Source of the DNA: Catellatospora sp. KI3
Lineage (GTDB): Bacteria > Actinomycetota > Actinomycetes > Mycobacteriales > Micromonosporaceae
DNA length: 64,000 nucleotides
NCBI RefSeq assembly: GCF_029948125.1
Contig: NZ_JASAMB010000005.1
Span: forward strand, 248,001-312,000
Direction: 5' to 3'
The stretch's first letter is position 1, and the number at the start of each line of letters is the position of its first letter. The notes below the pieces were generated by a model, which had not been told where the DNA came from, did not search any database, and saw only the letters and a list, made by a program, of their open reading frames with translations. This document shows, in pieces, positions 34,314 to 43,038 of the stretch. Position numbers and translations under genes: made by a program.

Positions 34314-34787
34314 TCAGGGTGTGCCGGCGCGCATGGCCTGCCACTTCGCGACCAGGGCGGCGATCTCGTCCTGGAGGAAGACGAAGAACTCGGTCATCTC
34401 GGTGAGCCGGGCGCCCGCGGCGGTATCGGCGCCGACCGCGCCCACGCCCTCGGCCATCACGTCGGCGACCACTTTGTACACGCCGCCCTTGGCGACGCTG
34501 GCCATGTACCAGGAGTTGCTGACCGACCGGTAACGGGTGCTGCGGGAACCGGGGACCGGCTCCCGCAGCACCAGACCGACCTGGACCAGGTAGCGCACGG
34601 CGTCGGAGGCGGCGGCGGGGCTGACGCCCAGCCACTCGCCGAGCTGCGCGGCGGTCATCACCCCGTCCTCGGCGCAGGTCAGGGCGCCGAGGACCCGCGC
34701 CGGCATCCGGGGGAAGCCGAGATCGGACAGGGTCATCGCCAGGTGCTCGACGAAACGTCGGACCGCTTCCTCGTCACGTTCGGCCAT
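34314..34787 (-). CDS. MarR/GbsR-like transcriptional regulator
   Basis: A 157-residue winged-helix protein. The recognition region is visible as MTAAQLGEWLGVSPAAASDA then VRYLVQVGLVLREP and the wing GSRSTRYR (about 55-95). The N-terminal RFVEHLAMTLSDLGFPRMPARVLGAL is typical of GbsR-like MarR relatives. ATG 34787 sits behind GGAGG; ATG 34805 is less likely. It is the third gene of the ABC exporter operon (53 bases after the permease) and probably controls it in response to the exported compound. Confidence 0.83.
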   Translation of the reverse strand: MAERDEEAVRRFVEHLAMTLSDLGFPRMPARVLGALTCAEDGVMTAAQLGEWLGVSPAAASDAVRYLVQVGLVLREPVPGSRSTRYRSVSNSWYMASVAKGGVYKVVADVMAEGVGAVGADTAAGARLTEMTEFFVFLQDEIAALVAKWQAMRAGTP

Positions 34788-34839
34788 CCGCACATCCTCC
34801 ATCACCGGTCGCGCCGACCGCGGGCGGCGCCGTCGCGTG

Positions 34840-36465
34840 TCAGGTGGTCAGGTCGCGCCGCCGGAACAGCGCCATCCCGGTGGCCGCCAGCGCGATCGCG
34901 AACCCGAGCAGGGCCAGGATCGGCGTGGCGGTCGGCTCCACGGCCGGGATCTTCGGCACGTGCGTGAACGGCGACAGGTCCCGGACCACCTGCGGCAGTC
35001 CGAACAGGTCGCCCAAGAGCCCGCAGGTGATGCTCACCACCAGCGCCGCCCAGGCCAGGCCGACGGTGTACCGGGGCAGCGCGCCGAAGACCAGCAGCAC
35101 GAACCCCGCCACCACCAGCGCGCCCGGCAGCTGCGCCAGACCGGCCCCGGCCAGCGTCAGCACGCCGACGTCGCCACCGGCCGCGGCGTCGGCCACGCCC
35201 ATGAACACCCCGGCCAGCACCAGCAGCACCGCCGCACCGACGACCGCCCAGATCAGGTGGGTGGCGACCCACCGGATCCGGCCGACGGCGGTGGCCAGCA
35301 GCGCCTCGGCGGTGCCGCCGCTCTCCTCGGCGCGCAGCCGCAGCAGCGCCTGGATCACGAAGCCCGCCGCGAGCACGCCGTACACGTTCATCATGGCGGC
35401 GAAGAAGACGTCGACCAGGCTCGGTCCGCCGCCGCCCGCGAGGCCGTTGATCATGTCGACCACGCCCTCGTTGCTGCCGAGGGAGTCCTTGACGGCCTTG
35501 CCCAGCGAGCCGATGCCCAGGCCGAACACGGCGCTGCCGATCACCCAGCCCAGCGTCGAGCCGCGGTTGAGCCGCCAGGCCAGGCCGAGCGGGCCGCGCA
35601 GCGTACCGCCGGCGGTGGCCGGTCCGGGCCGGTCGGCGATCAGGCCCGCACCCACGTCACGGCGGTCCACCAGCGCGAACGCGACGGCGACGAGCACCGC
35701 CCCGAGCGCCACCGGCAGCGCGAGCACCCACCAGCGCTCCTGCCCGTACGGCCGCGCCAGTTCGCCCCAGCCCAGCGGCGACACCCAGGTGAGCCAGCCC
35801 GGGTCGACGGAGATGCCGTCGGCGGCCCGCTGCCCGAGCGCGTCGCCGATGCCGCGTACCAGGTAGGCGACGCCGACGGCGGTGGCCGCGGCCCCGTTGG
35901 CGGCCCGCGCGCCCTGGAACAGCTGGGCGGTGACGGCGGCGATCGCCGCGAAGGCCAGTCCGGTGACGGTGCAGGCGGCGCCGAAGGCCAGCGCCCCTTC
36001 GGCGTCGAGCTTCGCGCCGAGCAGGCTGCCGGTCACGACCAGCCCGAACAGCACGTTCGCGGCACCGATGACGATCAGGGCGGCGGTGAGCGGGGCGTGG
36101 CGGCCGACCGCGCCCGCGCCGATCAGCTCGGCCCGGCCGTTCTCCTCGTTCTGCCGGGTGTGCCGGACCACGGCGAACGTGCTCATCAGGGCCGCCACCA
36201 CGAGCAGCGTGGCGAGGTTGCGGAAGTTGACCAGCGCACCGAGCGAGCTGCCGACCGGCACACCGCGCATGACCAGGATGGCGGCGCTGGAGCCCGCACC
36301 CTTCAGCGCGGTGATCCGGGACTCCTCGGTGGCGAACTCGCCGGCCACCGCACTCGTCCCGGCCGACATCAGCGCCCCGGCGGCGACGATCCACACCGGC
36401 AGCTGGATGCGGTCGCGCCGGGCCGCGAGCCGGACCAGCCTGCCGGTGCCCGCGTAAGCGTTCAC
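34840..36465 (-). CDS. ABC exporter permease (polyketide-antibiotic exporter type)
   Basis: A 541-residue membrane protein with about twelve hydrophobic segments, i.e. two fused ABC-2 halves, as in the actinobacterial exporter-of-polyketide-antibiotics family (TetB-like). It opens with [22 protein letters not shown] 36465 overlaps the ATPase stop. With its ATPase it should form a complete export pump of unknown specificity. Confidence 0.87.
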   Translation of the reverse strand: MNAYAGTGRLVRLAARRDRIQLPVWIVAAGALMSAGTSAVAGEFATEESRITALKGAGSSAAILVMRGVPVGSSLGALVNFRNLATLLVVAALMSTFAVVRHTRQNEENGRAELIGAGAVGRHAPLTAALIVIGAANVLFGLVVTGSLLGAKLDAEGALAFGAACTVTGLAFAAIAAVTAQLFQGARAANGAAATAVGVAYLVRGIGDALGQRAADGISVDPGWLTWVSPLGWGELARPYGQERWWVLALPVALGAVLVAVAFALVDRRDVGAGLIADRPGPATAGGTLRGPLGLAWRLNRGSTLGWVIGSAVFGLGIGSLGKAVKDSLGSNEGVVDMINGLAGGGGPSLVDVFFAAMMNVYGVLAAGFVIQALLRLRAEESGGTAEALLATAVGRIRWVATHLIWAVVGAAVLLVLAGVFMGVADAAAGGDVGVLTLAGAGLAQLPGALVVAGFVLLVFGALPRYTVGLAWAALVVSITCGLLGDLFGLPQVVRDLSPFTHVPKIPAVEPTATPILALLGFAIALAATGMALFRRRDLTT

Positions 36466-37370
36466 CGTGCCGCCTCCGCCTCGGCGGGCTGCCGGCCGTA
36501 GTGGCGCATGAACAGCTCCTCCAGCGTCGGCGGCTGGCTGGTCAGCGCCTTGATGTCGAGGGTGGCCAGGTGGGCCAGCACGCCGGGCAGCGCGGCCGCG
36601 TCGACGTCGAAGCGGGCGCGGGTGGTGTCGGCGTCCAGGTCGTGCACGCCCGCCAGCTCACCGAGCCCCGTCAGCGGCCGCCCGGCCTCGACCGTGATCG
36701 TGGTACGGGTCAGGTGGCGCAGCTCGGCCAGCGTGCCGGACTCGACGGTCACGCCCTCGCGGATGATGCTCACCCGCGCGCAGAGCGCCTCCACCTCGGA
36801 GAAGATGTGGCTGCTCAGCAGTACGGTGGCGCCGCGCGCGGTCACCTCGCGCACGGTCTGCTGGAACGCCGCCTCCATCAGCGGGTCCAGTCCGGAGGTC
36901 GGCTCGTCGAGGATGAACAGCTCGACGTCGGAGGAGAACGCGGCCACCAGCGCCACCTTCTGCCGGTTGCCCTTGGAGTAGGTGCGGCAGCGCTTGGTGG
37001 GGTCGAGCTGGAACCGCTCCTGCAGCTCGGCGCGCCGCGCCTTGTCCAGGCCGCCGCGCAGGTCGCCGAAGAGGTCGATCGCCTCACCGCCGGTGAGGTT
37101 GGGCCACAGGTTCACGTCGCCGGGCACGTATGCCAGGCGCCTGTGCAGCGCGACGGCGTCGCGCCAGGGGTCGCCGCCGAGCACGTGGACCTGGCCGGAG
37201 TCGGCGCGGAGCAGGCCGAGCAGGACGCGGATGGTGGTGGACTTCCCGGCGCCGTTGGGCCCGAGCAGGCCGTGCACCTCGCCGGTGGCGACCGTCAGAT
37301 TCAGGCCGTCGAGCGCACGGCTGCGCCCGAACGCCTTGGTCAGACCGGTCGCGGAGATCGCGTTCGTCAT
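36462..37370 (-). CDS. ABC exporter ATP-binding protein
   Basis: A 302-residue ATPase with GPNGAGKST (about 37-45), [15 protein letters not shown] as the signature (SKGNRQ in place of SGGQ, usual for this subfamily), Walker [17 protein letters not shown] and switch His SSHIFSE. First gene of the operon with the permease and the MarR/GbsR-like regulator; a leaderless promoter hexamer lies in front. Confidence 0.9.
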   Translation of the reverse strand: MTNAISATGLTKAFGRSRALDGLNLTVATGEVHGLLGPNGAGKSTTIRVLLGLLRADSGQVHVLGGDPWRDAVALHRRLAYVPGDVNLWPNLTGGEAIDLFGDLRGGLDKARRAELQERFQLDPTKRCRTYSKGNRQKVALVAAFSSDVELFILDEPTSGLDPLMEAAFQQTVREVTARGATVLLSSHIFSEVEALCARVSIIREGVTVESGTLAELRHLTRTTITVEAGRPLTGLGELAGVHDLDADTTRARFDVDAAALPGVLAHLATLDIKALTSQPPTLEELFMRHYGRQPAEAEAAR

Positions 37371-37377
37371 ACGCCTG

Positions 37378-37383
37378 AACGTA
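37378..37383 (-). promoter_or_regulatory. -10 element of a leaderless promoter
   Basis: On the reverse strand TACGTT lies 7 bases before ATG 37370. Confidence 0.45.
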
Positions 37384-37466
37384 CGCTTCTTTCAGAACTT
37401 CGTGAAGGTTCTGGTTCGTCGAAGTTTTGTACACCCCGTCACGGCGGCGGGCGCCGGGTCGGGGGT

Positions 37467-37519
37467 AAGGAAGGGCCCCTTCTTATCGCAATGCGTGGTG
37501 GAAGGGACCCTTCCCAACC
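37467..37519 (+). repeat. GGGCCC repeat family, copy 2
   Basis: Conserved head AAGGAAGGGCCCCTTCTTAT, then CGCAATGCG and a degraded second palindrome (AAGGGACCCTTCCC). Lies 6 bases beyond the stop of the leftward GNAT gene, so it may terminate it. Confidence 0.9.
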
Positions 37520-37524
37520 GGGGG

Positions 37525-38277
37525 TCAGGCGGGCGGCAGGTGGAGGTAGAGGCGGGTGCCGGTGGGGCGGAAGCCGAGGCGCTCGTAGACGCGGCGCGAG
37601 CCGTCGCCGGAGTACTCCAGCCATACCGAGGAGGCGTCCTGGTCGAACATGGCCGCGGCGACGGCGGCCGTCACGGCGGCGCCGACGCCCCGGCCCCGGT
37701 ACGGCGGGCGGGTGCCCACCCCCGCCAGCTCGGCGGTGCCGACGGCCGTCGCCGAGCAGGTGGCGGCGCCCGCGCAGCCGCCGTCCGGCGCGCGGACGAA
37801 CCGCACCGCGCCGCCGCCCTCCTGCACGCGGCGCAGCCGGGCCGCACCGGCCGCCGACGCGGCGAACTCGCCTGAGAAGGCCTCGGCGAGGGCGCCGTCG
37901 ATCGCCAGGTAGTCGTCCTCGGAGCGCGGTGCCTCCGGGACCGGGCCGCCGCCGGGCGCGGTGAAGGTGTCCGGGGTGCAGACCAGGAACTCGTGCGTCT
38001 GCTCGACGGTGAACCCGGCCGCGTACAGCGCGGGGGCTACGGCGGGAGCGGCCTGCGGGGCGAACTCCAGCCGCGGCAGCAGGCCGCGCTGGCGGAAGGC
38101 GGCGACCAGCGCCCGGACGTCGGCGCCGGTCGGGGCGGCGTCGGGCAGGGGAGTGGCGTAGTTGACGTACGGGCTGGTGGTGTCGGGATCGAAGCCGCAG
38201 ACGAAGCCCGGAACCTCGACGACCAGCGGACGGCGGCGGAGGTTGGCTACGGCGAACTGCTGGACGGTCTTGTCCAT
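37525..38277 (-). CDS. GNAT-family N-acetyltransferase (two-domain)
   Basis: A 250-residue protein. The C-terminal half is a GNAT domain with the acetyl-CoA loop VGTRPPYRGRGVGAAVTAAV (about 183-202) and the end strand YERLGFRPTGT. The N-terminal half has a reduced GNAT-like fold, as in many two-domain actinobacterial members. GAGGATC precedes ATG 38277. Substrate unknown. Confidence 0.85.
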   Translation of the reverse strand: MDKTVQQFAVANLRRRPLVVEVPGFVCGFDPDTTSPYVNYATPLPDAAPTGADVRALVAAFRQRGLLPRLEFAPQAAPAVAPALYAAGFTVEQTHEFLVCTPDTFTAPGGGPVPEAPRSEDDYLAIDGALAEAFSGEFAASAAGAARLRRVQEGGGAVRFVRAPDGGCAGAATCSATAVGTAELAGVGTRPPYRGRGVGAAVTAAVAAAMFDQDASSVWLEYSGDGSRRVYERLGFRPTGTRLYLHLPPA

Positions 38278-38833
38278 GGTGGTGGTTGATCCTCACGGAA
38301 GAAAGCGGTGGCACGCGCGGAGACAGGCGTCATCTGCGCGTGAAAGGTCCGAACCGGTCGGTGCGCTCGGGCACCGGGCTGTCGGGCCGCCGTGAGAGTG
38401 GGGCTGGGCACTGGTCGCGCCATCGCCGTGAGGCGCTGGGGCAGTGCTACCGGCGGCCGCTGCGGGACGCCGAGTCCATGGACTTCGTTCCTAACCGTGG
38501 ATGGCCTCAGGGTGAGGCGAGCCGAGTCTGCCACGCGCGTCCGGGCCGGCGCAACCGGAACAGGCGGGCCGCCCCGGTTGCGCCCGCGGCCGGGGCGAGG
38601 CGGCCGGGACCGTGCACCGGGCGGCTGACCGCAAGGAGCTGGTCGAGCGGGAGGGGCGGTTCCACGACGCGTTGACGGCGTTCGTCACGGCGGCGAGCGT
38701 GGAGGCGCGCTAGCCGAGCGGCCGTCCCGGGTCGGCAAGCCGTCGGCAAGCTATCCATGATGCTCGATGGGGCTGTTATATACAGGGACATCTGTGCGTC
38801 ACCCCGCACGGACCGTTACCTGGGGAGAGCTCC
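38278..38833. other. Intergenic region with a possible gene remnant
   Basis: A 556-base gap. On the plus strand 38516-38713 is open for 65 codons and ends ERE-GRFHDALTAFVTAASVEAR and TAG, which reads like the helical C-terminus of a lost gene; GTG 38612 could start a 33-residue peptide. Two copies of CGTCGGCAAGC follow at 38730-38751. TTATATA near 38776 is probably part of the promoter of the metalloprotease gene. Confidence 0.35.
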
Positions 38834-40426
38834 ATGAGACGTACCCTCGTCATCGCCACCGCTACCGCCGCCGCGCTGCTGGTCACAGGGGTCGCGGGCA
38901 CCGCCGCATCCGGTGCGCCCCGACCGCGCCCGGACGCCGTCGCCACCGCGCTCGCGGTGCTCACCGCGCACCAGGCCGCCGCCGCGACCGAGACGTACAC
39001 CCCGCTGGGGAGCGTGACCGACGCCGACGGCAGCGTGCACGTCCGCTTCGAACGCGCCTACCGGGGCCTGCGGGTGCACGGCGGCGACCTCGTCGTGCAC
39101 CTGGACCGCACCGGTGCCGCCGCCGGGGCGGGCGACGGACTCGCCGCGCCGCTGGCGCTGTCCACCACGCCGCGCGTGAGCGCGACGGCGGCCGGCGCGG
39201 CGGCCGCGCGGGCCTTTCCCGGCCGCGTCACCTCGGTGGGCGCGCCCGAGCTCGTCGTCGACGCCGAAGCGGGCAGGCTGGCCTGGGAGACCGTGGTGCG
39301 CGGCTGGGCGCCCGACGGGCAGACCCCGTCGCGGCGGCACGTGCTGACCGACGCCGGAACCGCAGCGGTGTACGGGTCGTACGACGAGGTCGAGACCGTG
39401 TTCGGGATCGGCCGGGCCTACTACTCCGGGACGGTGCAGATCGACACCACGTTCACCGGCACCTCGTACGCGATGGTCGATCCGTCGCACGGGAGCAACC
39501 GCACCTGCGACATGCTCAACAGCACCAGCGGCCCCTGCGTGACCTTCACCGACGCCGACAACACGTGGGGCGACTTCGCCCTCACCAACCGGGCCAGCGC
39601 CGCCGCCGACGCCCACTTCGCCTCGGCGAAGACGTACGACTACTTCAAGTTCGTCCACGGCCAGAGCGGCCGCACCGGCAGCGGCGCCGGAATCGTCTCG
39701 CGGGTGCACTACGGCCACAACTACGTCAACGCGTACTACGACGGCACCCAGCTCACCTTCGGCGACGGCGCCGGCGACGCGCACCCGTTCACCGCGATCG
39801 ACGTGGTGGGGCACGAGCTCGGCCACGGGTACACCGACGCCCTGGTGCCGCTGGTCTACAGCGGCGAGTCCGGCGGCATCGACGAGGCCAGCAGCGACAT
39901 CTGGGCCACCATGGTCGAGTTCTACGCGGGCGCGCCCGGCGACCCCGCCGACTACACCATCGGCGAGGAGATCGACATCTACGGCACCGGCGCGCCGCTG
40001 TCCAACCTGTACAACCCGGCACTGGACGGGTCGTCGCACAGCTGCTGGTCGATCGACACCCCGCCCGCGGACCCGCACGTGTCGGCCGGGGTGGGCAAGC
40101 ACTTCTTCTTCGACCTCGCCGAGGGCACCGGCGCCACCCGGTGGGGGTTCAGCCCCGTCTGCGGGTCGGCGGCCCCGGTGGTCGGCATCGGCCGGGCCAA
40201 GGCGGAGAAGATCTGGTACCGGGCGCTGAAGGTGTACGCCCTGTCCACGACCAAGTACGTCAACCCGGGCAGCCCCGGCACGACCATGCGGGCGCACACG
40301 CTGGCGGCCGCCGCCGACCTCTACGGCATGTGCTCGATCGAGTACAAGACCGTCAACGCCGCCTGGGCCGCCGTCAACGTCCCCGGCGCGACCCTGTGCG
40401 GATCACTCACCACCTCGCAGCCCTGA
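38834..40426 (+). CDS. Secreted M4-family (thermolysin-like) metalloprotease
   Basis: A 530-residue zinc endopeptidase. It has a Sec signal peptide (ending near GTAASGA), an FTP-type propeptide (about 45-170; YTPLGSVTDADGSVHVRFER) and a catalytic domain with HELGH (H327, E328, H331), third zinc ligand E351 in GGIDEASSD, and a catalytic His in DPHVSAGVGK (H415). GAGAGCTCC upstream of ATG 38834 serves as ribosome site. No C-terminal P/proprotein or lectin module. It ends 4 bases before a GGGCCC repeat. Confidence 0.92.
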   Translation: MRRTLVIATATAAALLVTGVAGTAASGAPRPRPDAVATALAVLTAHQAAAATETYTPLGSVTDADGSVHVRFERAYRGLRVHGGDLVVHLDRTGAAAGAGDGLAAPLALSTTPRVSATAAGAAAARAFPGRVTSVGAPELVVDAEAGRLAWETVVRGWAPDGQTPSRRHVLTDAGTAAVYGSYDEVETVFGIGRAYYSGTVQIDTTFTGTSYAMVDPSHGSNRTCDMLNSTSGPCVTFTDADNTWGDFALTNRASAAADAHFASAKTYDYFKFVHGQSGRTGSGAGIVSRVHYGHNYVNAYYDGTQLTFGDGAGDAHPFTAIDVVGHELGHGYTDALVPLVYSGESGGIDEASSDIWATMVEFYAGAPGDPADYTIGEEIDIYGTGAPLSNLYNPALDGSSHSCWSIDTPPADPHVSAGVGKHFFFDLAEGTGATRWGFSPVCGSAAPVVGIGRAKAEKIWYRALKVYALSTTKYVNPGSPGTTMRAHTLAAAADLYGMCSIEYKTVNAAWAAVNVPGATLCGSLTTSQP

Positions 40427-40430
40427 GCGT

Positions 40431-40483
40431 GAAGGCGGGCCCCTTCTACATCGGAATGCGATAAGAAGGGGCCCTTCCTTACC
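40431..40483 (-). repeat. GGGCCC repeat family, copy 3 (between convergent stops)
   Basis: Reverse orientation. It fills the gap between the stops of the metalloprotease (40426) and the RCC1 protein (40486), so it almost certainly acts as the terminator for both. Confidence 0.92.
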
Positions 40484-40485
40484 CT

Positions 40486-42531
40486 CTAAGCGGGTGGGAG
40501 GACGACGGTCCAGCCGATGGCGCGCGCGGAGGCGACGCTGCTGGTCGCCGTGGTCCCCGCCCACGGCCCCGCGGCGACGCCCGAGCTGTCGCCCGCGACC
40601 GTCGACAGCAGCCCGCCCCCGCTCCCGGTCGTCGACCGGCGGCTGGTCACCGTCGCGGGTACGGTCCAGACGGCGGTGCTGCTGAGCTTCTGCACCCAGT
40701 AGCTGACGACGGTCGAGCCGCCGGCGGCGACGGTGACCGGCGCGGTCGCGTGCGTGGTCTTGGTGGCGGCGTCCTCGAACGCCCCGCTGGCCGACACCGC
40801 CCCGGCGCCGGAGTACGCCAGCAGCACCATGCTCGTCTTCGTGATCGCGTCGAGGCTCGTCGACACGGCCGAGCCCGCGGTGCCCGCCACCGCCGTACGG
40901 GTGAACACCCAGGAGACCAGGTCGGTGCCGTCGGACTTGGTGCCGACCAGCGTCCAGCCGGTCGGGGTGGTCGTCGTGGCGCCCCGGTTGGCGGACAGGA
41001 ACAGCACCAGCCGGTCGCCGGGCTGCACCGACGCCGGCACGGTCACCGCCGGGGTCTGCGTGTTGGCGTCGACGCCCGCCGAGGCCCGGAACGTGACCGT
41101 GCCCGGCGGCTGCGAGCTGACCGTGACGGTACGGGTGACCGTGCCGGTGGCGCCGTCGTCGTCGGTGACCGTCAGCGTCACCGGGTAGCTGCCCGCCGCG
41201 GCGTACGTGTGGGCGGGCGTGGTCCCGGCCCCGGTGGCGCCGTCGCCGAACGTCCACGCGTACGAGGCGATCGCGCCGTCGGTGTCGGCCGCGCCGGAGG
41301 CGTCGAAGGTGCAGGCCAGCAGGGTGCAGGAAGAGGTGAACGCGGCCGTCGGCGGCTGGTTGGCGGGCGGGGTGGTGCCGTTGGGCTTGAGCACCACCGA
41401 CCACTGCTCGCCACCGCCGCCGGCGACGGTCACCCCGGACAGGCCCGCCACCGTGACGCCCCGGGTGCGGCTGGTGGTGGTGCCGTCGCCGAGCTGCCCG
41501 TTGGCGTTGTATCCCCAGGTCATGACGCTGCCGTCGGCCATCGCCGCGATACCGTGGTCGCGCCCGGAGGCGATCGAGACCGCCGAGGTCACGCCGAGCA
41601 CCGACACGGGCCGGGTGCGGTTGGTCGTGGTGCCGTCGCCCAGCTCGTCGCGGTAGTTGCGGCCCCACGACAGCACCTGGCCGTCGGTGCGCAGCGCGTA
41701 CGTGTGGTGGGCCCCCGCGGTGACCGCGCCGACGCCCGAGGCGATGACCTGCACCGGGGTGAGGCGGTCGGTGGTGGTGCCGTCGCCGACCTGGCCGTAG
41801 AGGTTCCAGCCCCAGGCCCACACCGAGCCGTCGCTCAGCCGGGCCACCCCGTGGTCGCGGCCGCCCGCGATCGAGGTGACGTTGCCCAGGGTGCCGACGC
41901 GTACCGGGCTGGTGCGGGTGGTCCGGGTGCCATCGCCGAGTTCGCCGTTGTCGTTGAGGCCCCAGGCGACGGTCCAGCCGTTGGCGCGTACGGCGTAGCT
42001 CATGTCCCGCCCGGCGGCGATCAGCACCGCGTCGCTCAGGCCGGTGACCTGCACCGGCGCGGTGCGGGTGGTGGTCGAGCCGTCGCCGAGCTGCCCGGTG
42101 GTGTTCAGGCCCCAGGTGTAGACGGTGCCGGCGGCGGTGCGGGCCATCGAGTGGTTGTGCCCGGCGGCCACCTCGATCACGTTGCTGAGGCCGGGCACCT
42201 GCTGCGGCGTGGACCGGTTGGTGAGGTTGCCGAGGCCGAGCTGGCCCTGCTCGCTGCTGCCCCAGGTCCAGACGTGGCCGGCGGAGTCCAGCGCGACCGC
42301 GTGCTCGCGGCCGCCCGCGATCTGCACGATGTCGGTGAGGCCGGGCACCGCCCCGGCGGTCAGGCGCGCGGTGGTGGTGCCGTTGCCGAGCTGCCCGAAC
42401 CCGTTGCCGCCCCAGGTGTACGCCGTGTAGGTGACCACATCGGCCTGCGCCCCGGTGCCTCCCGCGGGCAGGATGACCGCCACGAGCAGGCCCACCAGGG
42501 CCGCGCGCAGGTACCTTGTGGACATTCGCAT
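40486..42531 (-). CDS. Secreted RCC1-repeat protein with PKD domain
   Basis: A 681-residue exported protein starting at ATG 42531 behind GGGAGG. The signal peptide ends near GTGAQAD. Residues about 34-410 hold seven or eight RCC1 repeats (units like VWTWGSSEQGQLG, IAAGRDMSYAV, ELGDGTRTTRTSPV), which should form one seven-bladed propeller. A PKD domain follows (about 420-500, YAWTFGDGATG), then a C-terminal beta-rich domain (about 510-681, VQPGDRLVLFLSANRG). Extracellular RCC1 propellers are usually binding scaffolds; ligand unknown. The frame stays open far upstream antisense to the next gene, which is a high-G+C artefact. Confidence 0.87.
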   Translation of the reverse strand: MRMSTRYLRAALVGLLVAVILPAGGTGAQADVVTYTAYTWGGNGFGQLGNGTTTARLTAGAVPGLTDIVQIAGGREHAVALDSAGHVWTWGSSEQGQLGLGNLTNRSTPQQVPGLSNVIEVAAGHNHSMARTAAGTVYTWGLNTTGQLGDGSTTTRTAPVQVTGLSDAVLIAAGRDMSYAVRANGWTVAWGLNDNGELGDGTRTTRTSPVRVGTLGNVTSIAGGRDHGVARLSDGSVWAWGWNLYGQVGDGTTTDRLTPVQVIASGVGAVTAGAHHTYALRTDGQVLSWGRNYRDELGDGTTTNRTRPVSVLGVTSAVSIASGRDHGIAAMADGSVMTWGYNANGQLGDGTTTSRTRGVTVAGLSGVTVAGGGGEQWSVVLKPNGTTPPANQPPTAAFTSSCTLLACTFDASGAADTDGAIASYAWTFGDGATGAGTTPAHTYAAAGSYPVTLTVTDDDGATGTVTRTVTVSSQPPGTVTFRASAGVDANTQTPAVTVPASVQPGDRLVLFLSANRGATTTTPTGWTLVGTKSDGTDLVSWVFTRTAVAGTAGSAVSTSLDAITKTSMVLLAYSGAGAVSASGAFEDAATKTTHATAPVTVAAGGSTVVSYWVQKLSSTAVWTVPATVTSRRSTTGSGGGLLSTVAGDSSGVAAGPWAGTTATSSVASARAIGWTVVLPPA

Positions 42532-42690
42532 GGAGGCCTCCCAGCCGCGGGTCGGCGAGAATCTAACCCGCGTGGCGAGCGGTGCGCAGCGTCGGTTCAG
42601 TCGACAATTCCGGCCGTACATCCACGGGCGGTCGCACGCTCGTTCCGCGTCGGTACCGGACGACTGAACCGCTGCCTGAGGCTGAACGAG

Positions 42691-42852
42691 GTGATCAAGG
42701 AATACCTGCGTACGCAGTGGCGGCAGGATTTCCAGAGCACCCTCAAGGACGCGGTGGAGGCGTTCCGGGGCGCCGACAGCAGCGGCGGGGATTTCGAGAG
42801 CAGGTTCAAGCCGAAGCCGACGGATATGGACAGCCTCTCCTGCAAGCTCTGA
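42691..42852 (+). CDS. Small protein of unknown function (53 residues)
   Basis: GTG 42691 with GAGG 9 bases upstream opens a 53-residue reading frame of lower G+C than its neighbours, rich in Lys, Gln, Phe and Ser (IKEYLRTQWRQDFQSTLKDA near the start, then KPKPTDMDSLSCKL at the end). It is not antisense to anything and is followed 13 bases later by a strong 13-bp hairpin, which argues for a real transcript end. It could also be the remnant of a longer gene. No family recognised. Confidence 0.5.
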   Translation: MIKEYLRTQWRQDFQSTLKDAVEAFRGADSSGGDFESRFKPKPTDMDSLSCKL

Positions 42853-42865
42853 CCCGCGGACGCTG

Positions 42866-42898
42866 ACCGTCCGGCACCGAGGACCGGTGCCGGACGGT
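42866..42898 (+). terminator. Terminator hairpin of the small gene
   Basis: Perfect 13-base arms ACCGTCCGGCACC and complement around a 7-base loop. Confidence 0.85.
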
Positions 42899-43038
42899 TC
42901 CGCACAGTGATCCAGGTTCCTAGGACGGCCTGGAGGTTGTGCGCCGGATTTCACCGAACCCCCCGCCTTGGGCGGTCTGTGCACGCATGCTGGGCTTCGG
43001 GACCGTCGGACGCCTGCGGGCGCGGGAGTGTGGTGCGG

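Noticed and set aside
34165-34405. Overlapping plus-strand genes at the DUF4291 and regulator junction
   Set aside because: The short frames there follow the codon bias of the two real genes in other phases and have no ribosome site.
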